DNA of 64,000 nucleotides. It comes from Streptomyces liliifuscus (GTDB taxonomy: Bacteria > Actinomycetota > Actinomycetes > Streptomycetales > Streptomycetaceae). Below the pieces are notes generated by a model. It was not told the DNA's origin. It ran no database searches and was given only the letters and a program-made list of their open reading frames with translations. Location of the stretch: NCBI RefSeq assembly GCF_016598615.1, contig NZ_CP066831.1, positions 2,728,001-2,792,000 of the forward strand, in the 5' to 3' direction. Positions 20,927 through 29,958 of the stretch are shown one piece after another (positions within the stretch are counted from its first letter, which is position 1; every line of letters begins with the position of its first letter). The position numbers were made by a program, and so were the translations under genes.

Positions 20927-23900
20927 TCACACCCAGTTCTTGCCCTTTGCGTTGGACTTCAGTTTGTGGTTCTTCACGGCCTTCTTGCAACGGTTGCAGG
21001 CGGCCTTCTTCGCTCCGCCGTACGTCCAGGCCGTGATCTGGCCACCGATCTTCCTTCCGACGGTGTTGTTGTATTTGTCGGCCTTGGAATCGCGCTTGGC
21101 GGCGGCGGAACTGCCCGCGGCCTTTTCGTGGGCCCAGCCGAGAGACTTGGCCAAATTCGATCCCACGGCCCAGGTGAGCAGGGCCTGCCAGATGCAATGC
21201 CGGTACGCGTTCTGCTTCGGGCCGTTCTTGTAGGCGCGCTTCGCCTCTTTGAGTGCCCAGTGGGTGACGTAGATCATGTCCGCGCACCACAGGATGAAGA
21301 GCGCGCAGATAGCGGCTTCGGGAAGCAGACCGCCGATGGCGTAATTGCCGCTCAGATCGTAGCAGTTGACCGGATCACCCGAGCAGTACTCGTACGCGTT
21401 GGCATTACCGCCCGGAACCGGGTCGCGCGAGAGGAATCTGCCGGATTCCGCGTTGTAGAGGCGCGATCCCATGAGGGTGATTCCGGAAGGTGTTTCCGCG
21501 GACCGCTGTTCGGCGCCGAGCCAGCCGTAACGGGCCGGTTCCTGGCCGTCGCGCGGAATTCCGTATTCGTCCGCGTCGAAGGCCGTGGGGGCGACACTGG
21601 TGTCGAGCGGCAACTGCAGGGCGATGTCGCCGTGCACCGAGCTGAGTTGCAGCACGGTCGAGCCGCTCTTGGCGGTGGTGGCGGCGAAGTCGCCCGATGC
21701 CGAGGAGACGTTCCGGCTCAGGGCGCCGCTCGCCGTGTCCTCCACGATCCAGCGGGGGTTGTCGGTGTCGTTGCCGTAGTGGTTGAGCTTGGAGTCGGTC
21801 TGTGTCCAGGTGCTTCCGCTGCCCGTCTCGGACGTCCAGCTCCTGAAGCGCAGCGACGAGTCGAGCTGCCACGTCTGACGCTTGCCGCCCGAAGTGAGCG
21901 TGCGGACAAGGTCGTTGGTGTAGTACTCGGCCGTGGTGCCCGGCAGGGCGGTGGTGCGGCCGAGCGCGTCGTAGGTGTGGCCGGAGTCGGTGATCCGGTC
22001 CGCGCTGTCGTAGGTGTGGCTCTGGGTGGTTCCTCCGGTCGTGGGGCAGGCGGCGCCCGCGTCCGAGGCCGCGGTGGTCAGGGACTTGCGGTTGCTGCGC
22101 TCGTCGAAGACGTAGGTCCGGCGGGTGCACGCCTGGCCGATGGTGTCGTCGACCGTGGACAGGCGTCCGACCTTGTCGTAGCGGTACGTCTGGCCGGACC
22201 AGCCGGAGTGGCGGGTGGCCTGGCCGTGCACGGACTCGCTGACGGTGTCCCCGTAGACGGGGGTGCCGTCACTGGTGCGTGTGTAGGACCGTGCCGTCAC
22301 CGCGCCGGTGGTGTCCTCGGTGATGTCCAGCGTGTAGCCGCCGGGCAGCTTCTCCGAGTCGACCGAGCCGTCCGCGTCGTAGGTGGCCGAGAACGTGCCC
22401 GCGACCGAGTCGGTCGTGCCCGTGGCCATTCCGCGGGGTTCCGCGGTGTGGTCGTAGGTGTACGTCACGGTGGAGGGTGCGGTGTCGGAGACCTTGACCT
22501 GGCGGTCGAGGAGGTCGTACTCCGTGGTGGTCTTCCCGCCGTCGGCGTCCGTGTAGGACGTCTGGCGGCCCAGTTTGTCGTACTCCTTGGTGATCGTGCC
22601 CGCCGTCGACGACGTGGTCGTGGCGATCTGGCCGTTGGCCGGGTCGTACGTGGTGGTGATCTCCGGGATCGCCGTGCCGACGGTGCCCGTGACGGCGACC
22701 TTGGTCTTGCGGCCGGCCGCGTCGTAGGTCGTCGTGGTGGTGCGGGACGCGCCGTTCCCGGTCTCGACGACCTTGGCGGGGTTGCCCCAGTAGTCGTACT
22801 CGGTGGTGCTGTCGGGCACCCGGGCCGGCTGGGTGCCGCCTCCGGTGATGGCCCCGGCCGGACCGGTCCAGCAGACCTGGTCGGCCCACTCGGGACGGCC
22901 CTTGCACATGCCGGTGCCGTCCGCGTCCCAGTAGTCGGTGACGGTGCTGGCGGCGTCGTTGCCGGTGCCGCCAGGCGGGACCAGGTCGGTGACCCGGCCC
23001 TGGGCGTCGTATCCGGTGGTGGTCTTCAGGTTGAGACCGCCGGAGTCACGGATGGTCAGCTTGGGCAGGCCCTTGGCCCAGTCGTACTGGGTCTCGGTGA
23101 CCCGCTTCTCCCCCATGACGGAGTAGTAGTCGCGGACCCGGGCGCCCTTGATCTCCATGGTCACCTGGTCCCGGACCGACGCCGTGCCGTCCGTGGGGCG
23201 GCCGCCGTCGTACTCGTACACGGACCAGGACCTGGCGGGCACCGAGGTGCCGGCCTCGACAAGGACCGTGGATCCGTCCTTGAGGTCCTCGGTCAGGTCG
23301 ACCCGGCGCAGCGGCCCGAACTCCTCCAGTTCCCGGGTGCCCTTGGCGTCGAACAGCGACACGGAGGAGAGCCACTCGGCGCGCTCGGAGGAGGCCCGGT
23401 CGATGATGCCGAGATCGGTCAGGGTCGCCTTCTGGGCCGCGGTCGTGCCCAGGGCGAGAGCCCGGTTGGCGGGGCTCAGGGTGCGGACCGTGTTGCCGAA
23501 GCGGTCGTACTCGGTCATGGAGATGTGCCCGCCGGGTACGGCGGAGTTGATCTCGCGGCCGGAGACACCGAGGTAGTGGATGTCGGCCCGCTTGTACTCG
23601 GTCGCGGCGAGGGAGCTGCCGACGTTCGAGGTCGGGACGGAGTCCGCGGGGAAGACCGCGGTGGCGTCGGTGGGACCGCTGAGCTGGCCCCACGCCTTCA
23701 CGTCCGACGCGCCCATCTTGTGGGGCGCCGTGGTGCCGGTGAGCGGCACCCCGTAGACGACGCTCGTGGCGGCCTCGCCCTCGGTGACGTCCTTCGTGCC
23801 CTGCTTCAGCCCCGGCCTGGTGGCCTTCAGGAGCATGCCGTCGCCCGCGGTGGCGGCGGTTCCGGCCTTGCCGTAGGTGAGCGTCCAGGGGAGTTCACCG

Positions 23901-26900
23901 GGCGAGGTGTACTTGGTGACGCGGCCGGCCGAGTCGTAGGAGTACTCGGTCTTCAGCGACGGGCTGATCTGCGGGTGCCAGGCCTGGCGCAGGCGTCCGC
24001 TGCCGTCGTACAGGTACATCTGCACGGACTTGGAGGTCGCGGTGGCCGCGCCCGGAGCCGTGGACCACAGCCGGATCTCCTTGACCTGGCCGGTGAAGTC
24101 GCCGAAGGCGCTGTCGGTGGCGGTGGTCGAGGTGGCGTAGACGAACTGCAGGGAGCGGCAGCCCTTGGTCTCGGGTGCCGTGGTGCAGGTGGCGGCGCTG
24201 ACCGCGGAGGTCGGCGCGATGATGCGCTGCGGACGCGAGAGGCCGGTGCCGCTCACCGTCTCGGGGACGACCGTGGTGGTGGAGTTCGACAGACCGTCGA
24301 TGAGCGAGCTGGTCGCCTGCCAGGTCGTCGAGCCCGTGGGCTTGGTGAACTTGGTCGCCGTGCCCTCGGAGTCGGTCAGCGTGAAGCTGCCGGTGACGCT
24401 GCCGGCGAGGGTCAGGTCCTCCGCGCCGGGTTCCGCGATCCAGGCGGTCTTGGCGGTGTTCGCGGTGAAGTGGATGGCGTCGCCGTCCTCCAGGACGACG
24501 TCGACCGCGGTGTCGGAGATCCTGCGGATGAACGTGTAGTCGGCGTCCGTCTGCCCGAAGGCGGTGCCGGACACCCACTCCTTGCCGAAGATCGCCGCCT
24601 GGCCGGCCTGCTGGCCGCCCCGTCCCGGGGTGCGGGACGCGGCGGTGCGGGACACGGTCATGTTGAAGAACGACGCGTCGGCCGCCGAGAGCGTGTAGTC
24701 GCCGGTGAGCAGGTTCAGGCTGCCGGGACCGATCTCGGTGGCGGCCGCTCCCTCGGCGGTCCTGTCCACCACGACGGAGAGCGGGGCGGTGCTGGTGGCG
24801 GCCGAACTCGGGCCGGTGAAGTCGGCCTTGAGCTGTACGGTGCCGTCCGGGTCGACCGTCTCCGTGGCGTTCCAGACCAGTGCGGCGTTCTTGCCGTTCA
24901 CCAGCGGTACCGGCCAGGCGGTGAGCGCCGTGCCGCCGGAGGTGACGTGCGCGGCCGGGATCACGGTCCAGTTGTCCGCCTCGGAGCGGCGCCAGGAGAA
25001 GGAGACCTTGTCGTACTTGCCTGCCTCGGCCTCGGCGAGCAGCGGCAGCCGGCGTGCGGTGCGCTCACCGTCGGCGGGCTGTACGAAGCCGCCGGCTCCG
25101 GCGTGGAAGGTGTACTCGATGGCCTCGGACTTGTTGTCGGCCTTGTCGACGGACCGCACCTGGAGGGTGTGGGTGCCGTTGCGGTCCGGGGTGACGGAGA
25201 TGTTCTTGGCCGCGGTGGCGCCGCCGGTGGCGACCTTGGTCCAGGTCACGCCGTCGAGCGACCACTCCAGCCAGTTGTGGTCGGTGCCGGGCGGGGTGAC
25301 GGTGAAGACACCGGCCTGGCCCGCGCCCTTGACCCACTTGTCCGACGGGTAGTCGGTGGAGGCGACCTTCGTCGGGGCGGAGGGTGCCTTGGTGTCGACG
25401 GTGAGGGTCTTGAACGCCGACCAGCCGGTGTTGAAGTGCGTCCCGTCGTACGGCGAGGTGCGGAACTTGTACGTCTTGCCGTCGGTCAGCACACCGGCGG
25501 GCACGGTCACCTGGGCGGCCTGTCCGGACGGCACGTACTTGGACACCAGGAGTTCACCGGCCTGGGTGTCCGTGGCGCTGTCGAAGATCTGGAAGGTGGC
25601 GTTGACCTTGTCGCCGTCGGCGTCGACGAAGGTGTCGCGCAGCGTAGGCGTGGTCGAGTTGACGACGTACGAGCCGCCGTAGGAGAAGAACGGCGGGCCG
25701 GCCTCCTGCTTGGTGCCGGTGCGCGGCCGGTAGTTGTAGTTGACGACCAGCTTCGGCGGATTGGCGGCCGCGTTGGCGGAGTTGACCCGCTTCCACTGCG
25801 ACACGACGGACTCGTCGGCGGCGCGCAGGCCCATGTGGCCGCGGGTGGTCTTCGCGGACGCCCACTCCTGGACGAGGGTGGTCACGTCGGCGTTGATCCA
25901 GCCGTCGGGCTGCGAGGTGCAGGCCGTGTTGCCGACCGTCTCCGTCGAGGACGCCTTCTTCGCGGTCATCGTCGGCCGGTTCGACCACCTGCTGGAGGTG
26001 GACGCGGCCGGGGAGGACCAGACCTCCCAGGGGTACGCCTTGCAGTCGGTGTTGGCCGAGTGGAAGTTCCACAGGCTCAGCCTGGCGTTGGTGACCAGGG
26101 CGTCCTGGATCGGCGTGCTGTTCCAGCTGATGAAGGACTGGGCGGTGCGCGGGGTGCCGTCGGCGTTCGTGGTGCCGGGGTTGCCGAGGTCGAGCTCGGT
26201 GTCCGTCGAGAGGTCGACCGTCTCGCCCTGCTGCACATAGGTGTCGAAGACGTTGCTCAGCGAGGAGGTGGACGGGTCGACCGTGACCGGGTACGTGGTC
26301 TTCGGGTCCGCGAGGAACTTCGCGTCCGGGGTCAGGACCAGGTCGACACCGTTCTTGGTGGTGACGACCTTCATGCCGACCTTGGACTGGCGGGTGTGCT
26401 CGCCGGAGCGCTTGTCGACGGCGGCGTCCCACATCACCGGAGCGGGCATCACGGCCCGCTTCTTGTTCTTCCTGTCGGTGAAGAGCAGGCTGCCGTCCTT
26501 GAGGTGCTTGACCTTGAGGCCCTTCACCTTCAGGGGCAGCGTGTAGGAGTATCGTTTCTCCGCAGGTCGTTCCCTGACCTCGACGTACTGCTCGAAGCCG
26601 GTGCGGGTCGCCTCGACGACCACGTCGCCGCCGGGCACCGCGTTCGCGTAGGTCGCGCGGTTGCCGTCGAGCTTCGGGTCGGGCAGACCGCCCCGCCACT
26701 GCAGCCGGACCTGCTGGTCGCCCTCGCCGAGCGTGACCAGGTCACGGGCCGCGGCCTTGCTGTTGTCGGCCAGCGCGGAGAGCCTCGTGCCGCCCTTCTC
26801 GCCGAGTTCGAGCCCTCGGGGATGCGCCTTGGGCGCGACCGAGCCGTCGGCGTCCTTCACGAGCGACAGGTCCACATCGCGCCAGTCGCCCTCGTCGCGG

Positions 26901-27247
26901 AAGCGGACGGGACCGGCGGACAGTTCGCTGGTCAGGCTGCCGTCGGGGTTGGCCCAGGTCGTGGAGGTCTCGGTGCGCTCGGACAGGGCCTCGACGCGCT
27001 TGCCGTTGAGGCGGGCCGCGACGCGCGCGGAGGCGAGGTCGGGGGCCGTGGTGGCGGCGGGCTTCTTCGGCTTCTCGACCGGTGCGACGGGCTGCCGCGG
27101 GGCGGCCAGGGCCCCTTCGGCCCCGTACATCGCGGACGTCGACATGACGACCGCCAGGCCGATGGCTATTCGGCGCAGGGTGCGTCTGCCGCTCGGGTGT
27201 ATCAGCCCAGTACGTCTGGGACCGCCCCCGGATCTGTGGATGTTCAC
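20927..27247 (-). CDS. Secreted RHS-repeat protein with DNRLRE region and toxin-like tip
   Basis: This 2106-residue protein starts at GTG 27247 behind GGGGAGG. A long signal peptide (RRTLRRIAIGLAVVMSTSAMYG, cleaved near ALAAP) is followed by a DNRLRE-type domain (about residues 310-500, with ARLSLWNFHS and WINADVTTLVQEW). Many YD repeats come next (YDSAGRVTKY, YDAAGRKTK, YDKLGRQTSY). The RHS core (YGWLGAEQRSAE, LYNAESGRFLSRDP) ends at DLSG. The last 139 residues form the variable tip: a hydrophobic stretch, then NAYRHCIWQ, GWAHEK and DKYNNTVGRKIG. This His/His-Glu/Asn-Asn pattern recalls DUF6973-type tips. Polymorphic toxins of this build act on neighbouring cells. Toxicity is inferred. Confidence 0.93.
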   Translation of the reverse strand: MNIHRSGGGPRRTGLIHPSGRRTLRRIAIGLAVVMSTSAMYGAEGALAAPRQPVAPVEKPKKPAATTAPDLASARVAARLNGKRVEALSERTETSTTWANPDGSLTSELSAGPVRFRDEGDWRDVDLSLVKDADGSVAPKAHPRGLELGEKGGTRLSALADNSKAAARDLVTLGEGDQQVRLQWRGGLPDPKLDGNRATYANAVPGGDVVVEATRTGFEQYVEVRERPAEKRYSYTLPLKVKGLKVKHLKDGSLLFTDRKNKKRAVMPAPVMWDAAVDKRSGEHTRQSKVGMKVVTTKNGVDLVLTPDAKFLADPKTTYPVTVDPSTSSLSNVFDTYVQQGETVDLSTDTELDLGNPGTTNADGTPRTAQSFISWNSTPIQDALVTNARLSLWNFHSANTDCKAYPWEVWSSPAASTSSRWSNRPTMTAKKASSTETVGNTACTSQPDGWINADVTTLVQEWASAKTTRGHMGLRAADESVVSQWKRVNSANAAANPPKLVVNYNYRPRTGTKQEAGPPFFSYGGSYVVNSTTPTLRDTFVDADGDKVNATFQIFDSATDTQAGELLVSKYVPSGQAAQVTVPAGVLTDGKTYKFRTSPYDGTHFNTGWSAFKTLTVDTKAPSAPTKVASTDYPSDKWVKGAGQAGVFTVTPPGTDHNWLEWSLDGVTWTKVATGGATAAKNISVTPDRNGTHTLQVRSVDKADNKSEAIEYTFHAGAGGFVQPADGERTARRLPLLAEAEAGKYDKVSFSWRRSEADNWTVIPAAHVTSGGTALTAWPVPLVNGKNAALVWNATETVDPDGTVQLKADFTGPSSAATSTAPLSVVVDRTAEGAAATEIGPGSLNLLTGDYTLSAADASFFNMTVSRTAASRTPGRGGQQAGQAAIFGKEWVSGTAFGQTDADYTFIRRISDTAVDVVLEDGDAIHFTANTAKTAWIAEPGAEDLTLAGSVTGSFTLTDSEGTATKFTKPTGSTTWQATSSLIDGLSNSTTTVVPETVSGTGLSRPQRIIAPTSAVSAATCTTAPETKGCRSLQFVYATSTTATDSAFGDFTGQVKEIRLWSTAPGAATATSKSVQMYLYDGSGRLRQAWHPQISPSLKTEYSYDSAGRVTKYTSPGELPWTLTYGKAGTAATAGDGMLLKATRPGLKQGTKDVTEGEAATSVVYGVPLTGTTAPHKMGASDVKAWGQLSGPTDATAVFPADSVPTSNVGSSLAATEYKRADIHYLGVSGREINSAVPGGHISMTEYDRFGNTVRTLSPANRALALGTTAAQKATLTDLGIIDRASSERAEWLSSVSLFDAKGTRELEEFGPLRRVDLTEDLKDGSTVLVEAGTSVPARSWSVYEYDGGRPTDGTASVRDQVTMEIKGARVRDYYSVMGEKRVTETQYDWAKGLPKLTIRDSGGLNLKTTTGYDAQGRVTDLVPPGGTGNDAASTVTDYWDADGTGMCKGRPEWADQVCWTGPAGAITGGGTQPARVPDSTTEYDYWGNPAKVVETGNGASRTTTTTYDAAGRKTKVAVTGTVGTAIPEITTTYDPANGQIATTTSSTAGTITKEYDKLGRQTSYTDADGGKTTTEYDLLDRQVKVSDTAPSTVTYTYDHTAEPRGMATGTTDSVAGTFSATYDADGSVDSEKLPGGYTLDITEDTTGAVTARSYTRTSDGTPVYGDTVSESVHGQATRHSGWSGQTYRYDKVGRLSTVDDTIGQACTRRTYVFDERSNRKSLTTAASDAGAACPTTGGTTQSHTYDSADRITDSGHTYDALGRTTALPGTTAEYYTNDLVRTLTSGGKRQTWQLDSSLRFRSWTSETGSGSTWTQTDSKLNHYGNDTDNPRWIVEDTASGALSRNVSSASGDFAATTAKSGSTVLQLSSVHGDIALQLPLDTSVAPTAFDADEYGIPRDGQEPARYGWLGAEQRSAETPSGITLMGSRLYNAESGRFLSRDPVPGGNANAYEYCSGDPVNCYDLSGNYAIGGLLPEAAICALFILWCADMIYVTHWALKEAKRAYKNGPKQNAYRHCIWQALLTWAVGSNLAKSLGWAHEKAAGSSAAAKRDSKADKYNNTVGRKIGGQITAWTYGGAKKAACNRCKKAVKNHKLKSNAKGKNWV

Positions 27248-27446
27248 TGTCCTCCCCTATTCGTTGACGCGGATGCGTCAAACAAAGGGGGAACTTAGCG
27301 TTGATCTTGGACATTTGAAAAGGAAAGGTGAAGATCCCGAGCGGACTTCGGTTGATCTTTGGCTTGATCCATTGAGTGTGACCGGAAGTGATCCCCCACC
27401 GGATCCGCGGGCGGTTGCCCAGGTCAGCCGGTCCTGGTGGACCAGG
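27248..27446. promoter_or_regulatory. Upstream region of the RHS gene, less GC-rich
   Basis: This 199-bp intergenic stretch between the RHS start and the end of the SGNH gene is clearly richer in A/T than its surroundings. It holds TTGATCTTGG (27301) and GTTGATCTTTGG (27351) as direct repeats. CCAGGTCAGCCGGTCCTGG occurs at 27419 and again at 27442; the second copy covers the SGNH stop codon. The RHS promoter must lie here, but no convincing -10/-35 pair was picked. Confidence 0.4.
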
Positions 27447-28637
27447 TCAGCCGGTCCTGGTGGTGAAGGGACCGCCTTCGCCGAACGCGAGCCGCGCGAA
27501 GTTCTCGCCGATGCGGCGGTGTCCGGCGAGGTCGGGGTGGACCGCGTCGGGCAGCGGGAACTCGGCGTAGTCCTTCTCGCCGTAGAGGTCACGTCCGTCG
27601 AGGTAGTACAGGTTCGGGTCGTCGGCCGTCCGCTGTTCGACGACCCGGGCGAGTTCGTCACGGATGATGTTGAGAGTCAGACGCCCGGCGGCACGTTCGG
27701 CGGGATCGCCCGTGGCCCTGAACCGCAGGGTCCCGCCGTCGAGTTCGGGCGCGAGGGGGCCGGGGGTGTCCTCCTGGACCGGGCACAGGACGGGGGACAC
27801 GACCAGCAGCGGTGCGGTCGGATGCCCCTCGCGGACGGTGTCCAGGAAGCCGTGGACCGCCGGGGTGAAGGCACGCAGGCGCATCGCGTCGGCGTTGACG
27901 ACGTTGATGCCGATCTTGAGGCTGATCAGGTCCGCGGGGGTGTCCCGCATCGCACGCGCGGTGAACGGGTCGAGCAGCGCGCTGCCGCCGAAGCCCAGGT
28001 TGACCAGCTCCACCCCGCTCCGACTTGCGGCCAGGGCCGGCCAAATGGCCGTCGGGTGCGTGGCGTTCGAGCCGTGACTGATGGAACTGCCGTGGTGCAG
28101 CCACACCTTGCGGCCGCGGTCGGGAGCCGGCTCGACGGGGGCATCGGTGCGCAGGGCGATCAGCTCGGTGATCTCCGTGTGCGGAAGCCAGATCTCGATG
28201 TCCTTGTCACGGGCGGGCAGTTCGGCGAACCGGGCGGTGCCGACGGGCCCCTCGGTCAGCTCGGCGGCCTGTGTGACCATGTCGACGATCGTGCGTACGT
28301 TGCCGCCGGCCACCGTGGCCTGGGCCGCGAGCCGGCCGTCGACCAGCAGGTCGTACACGCCGTCCGCCGGAGCAGGGAAGCCTCGGTAGACCCGCTTGGT
28401 GGGCAGGGTGTCCAGTTCGACGACGGTGGCCCGGGTGCGGAAGACCAGCCGCACGCCGGAGGGCTGCGCCTCGGCCACGGCGAGTCGGTCGTCGGGGATC
28501 TGGCGGCGGGCCCATGCGGGCAGGCGATGCGGCAGCAGGCCGTGCGGGGTCGGTTCCAGGTCCAGGAATCCGCGCAGCAGGTCCGCGGTGACGGGTGTGG
28601 TGATCCAGTCGTGTTCGGTGTTCATTGCCTCGTTCAT
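27447..28637 (-). CDS. SGNH/GDSL-family hydrolase
   Basis: This 396-residue protein (392 if the ATG at 28625 is used) has an N-terminal beta-sandwich region. A C-terminal SGNH esterase domain follows: HHGSSISHGSNA carries the catalytic Ser (about residue 182), NLGFGGSALLDP block II, and DAVHPDLAGH the final Asp/His. No signal peptide is seen, so it is probably cytoplasmic. It acts as an esterase or deacetylase on an unknown substrate. The gene lies 4 bp after the TetR gene on the same strand, so the regulator and enzyme form one transcript, a common arrangement for a self-controlled detoxification unit. Confidence 0.9.
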   Translation of the reverse strand: MNEAMNTEHDWITTPVTADLLRGFLDLEPTPHGLLPHRLPAWARRQIPDDRLAVAEAQPSGVRLVFRTRATVVELDTLPTKRVYRGFPAPADGVYDLLVDGRLAAQATVAGGNVRTIVDMVTQAAELTEGPVGTARFAELPARDKDIEIWLPHTEITELIALRTDAPVEPAPDRGRKVWLHHGSSISHGSNATHPTAIWPALAASRSGVELVNLGFGGSALLDPFTARAMRDTPADLISLKIGINVVNADAMRLRAFTPAVHGFLDTVREGHPTAPLLVVSPVLCPVQEDTPGPLAPELDGGTLRFRATGDPAERAAGRLTLNIIRDELARVVEQRTADDPNLYYLDGRDLYGEKDYAEFPLPDAVHPDLAGHRRIGENFARLAFGEGGPFTTRTG

Positions 28638-28641
28638 CGCC

Positions 28642-29211
28642 TCAGGTCGTGGTCCAGGTGCGCAGCAGGGTGTCGAGGGAGTCCAGGGTCCAGTCCCAGG
28701 ACTCCTGCGAGGGGACGGCGGTGTGGCTGAAGCCTCCGGCCATCTCCAGGCTCACGTAGCCGTGGAAGACGCTGCCCAGCATCCGGACCGCGTGTGTCTG
28801 GTCCGGCTCCGTCAGGTCGTAGCCGCGCAGGATCGCCCGCGTCATCTGCGCGTGCCGCACCCCGGCACTGGCGGCCGCCGTCTCGGCGTCGAGCCTGAAC
28901 CGGGCGGCGTCGTAGCGGCCGGGGTGCTCACGGGCGTAGTCGCGGTAGGCGTCCGCGAAGGCGGCCAGGGCATCCTTGCCGGCCCGCCCGGCGAGGGCGG
29001 CGGCGACCCGGTCGGCCAGCTCCTCCAGTGCGAACAGGGCGATCCGGGTCTTGAGGTCGTGGGAGTTCTTCACGTGCGAGTACAGACTCGCGACCTTGAC
29101 GTCGAACCGCCGGGCGAGCTCCGAGACGGTCACCTGGTCGAAGCCGACCTCGTCGGCCAGCTCCGCCCCCGCCCGGGTCAGACGCTCCGTGGTCAGCCCT
29201 ACTCGAACCAT
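28642..29211 (-). CDS. TetR-family regulator (copy 1)
   Basis: This 189-residue regulator starts at ATG 29211 behind AGGGAGGG. The N-terminal helix-turn-helix reads VTVSELARRFDVKVASLYSHV. The C-terminal domain has the WHG-type segment RMLGSVFHGYVSLEMAGGF. It is clearly paralogous to the regulator at 29959, sharing AGRAGKDALAAFADAYR. It is divergent from the FBP-type gene over a perfect palindrome that covers both promoters, and it leads the SGNH esterase gene. It probably represses both transcripts. Confidence 0.94.
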   Translation of the reverse strand: MVRVGLTTERLTRAGAELADEVGFDQVTVSELARRFDVKVASLYSHVKNSHDLKTRIALFALEELADRVAAALAGRAGKDALAAFADAYRDYAREHPGRYDAARFRLDAETAAASAGVRHAQMTRAILRGYDLTEPDQTHAVRMLGSVFHGYVSLEMAGGFSHTAVPSQESWDWTLDSLDTLLRTWTTT

Positions 29212-29237
29212 AACCACCCTCCCTCTTGCCGACAACC

Positions 29238-29275
29238 ATTATGCATTTGCCTAACACCTTTAGGCAAATTAGCCT
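29238..29275. promoter_or_regulatory. Symmetric TetR operator with two divergent promoters
   Basis: ATTTGCCTAA (29245-29254), CACCT and TTAGGCAAAT (29260-29269) form a perfect inverted repeat with 10-bp arms. On the plus strand TTGCCT (29247-29252), 17 nt and TAGCCT (29270-29275) form a promoter. On the minus strand TTGCCT (29267-29262), 18 nt and CATAAT (29243-29238) form the other. Both -35 boxes lie inside the arms, so one bound repressor would silence both directions. Confidence 0.8.
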
Positions 29276-29282
29276 GCCTCTT

Positions 29283-29774
29283 ATGAAACCGCTGACCGAG
29301 CAAGAGATCCGTACCGCGTTCGTGAACTGCACCAAGGGCGAGGCGAAGCGCCTGTCCGTCCCCCGCGACCTGGCCGAACAGCCGTGGGACGAGCTGGACT
29401 TCCTCGGCTGGCGAGATCCCCGGGCCCCCGACCGTGCCTATCTCGCCACCGAGTTGGACGGCCGTCCGGTGGCGCTCGCGCTGCGCGGCACCGGTGGCGC
29501 TTCCTGGCAGACGCGGCGCAGCATGTGCTCGATATGTCTGACCACCCACACCGGGGGCGTCTCGCTGATGGTCGCCGCCAAGGCGGGCAAGGCCGGGCAG
29601 CAGGGCAACTCCGTGGGCGCCTACATGTGCAGCGATCTCGCCTGCCCGCTGTACGTGCGGGGCAGGAAGGACGCGGGCGTCGGTGCGCGGCTCCCCGAGT
29701 CGCTCACCCTGGAGGAGAAGATCCGGCGGACCGTCGCGAACCTCGGCGCGTTCATCGCCAAGGTCACCGCCTGA
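29283..29774 (+). CDS. FBP-type treble-clef zinc-finger protein
   Basis: This 163-residue protein starts MKPLTEQEIRTAFVNCTKGEA. It carries two Cys pairs, CSICLTTHTGG and CSDLACPLY. These are the zinc ligands of the FBP C-terminal fold known from fusidic-acid-resistance-type elongation-factor-G-binding proteins. The N-terminal helical EF-G-binding part of FusB is replaced by about 80 different residues. A ribosome or EF-G interaction is therefore possible but unproven. No Shine-Dalgarno is seen; the -10 box TAGCCT ends 7 nt before the ATG, so the mRNA is probably leaderless. Confidence 0.9.
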   Translation: MKPLTEQEIRTAFVNCTKGEAKRLSVPRDLAEQPWDELDFLGWRDPRAPDRAYLATELDGRPVALALRGTGGASWQTRRSMCSICLTTHTGGVSLMVAAKAGKAGQQGNSVGAYMCSDLACPLYVRGRKDAGVGARLPESLTLEEKIRRTVANLGAFIAKVTA

Positions 29775-29958
29775 AGCGGCCGGCCGGGCAAGGCCGTCGG
29801 CGTCCAGCGGTCCGCCACGGGGTGACCGGTGGACCGCGCGGCCCAGGAGGCGAGGATCCGCAGCCGGCCGTGGCCTGACCGCCCGGCCACCGGAGGCCGG
29901 GACCAGCCGCCTTGCTACCATCTCCAGGTTTTTGGCCAGAACCCCCAGGAGAAGGTTG

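Noticed and set aside
20918..27298. An open frame of more than 2100 codons on the plus strand, opposite the RHS gene.
   Set aside because: It is an antisense shadow. The translation is a featureless Val/Gly/Arg/Ala mixture without domains, while the minus strand shows clear signal peptide, DNRLRE and RHS repeats. High GC in third positions keeps opposite frames open.
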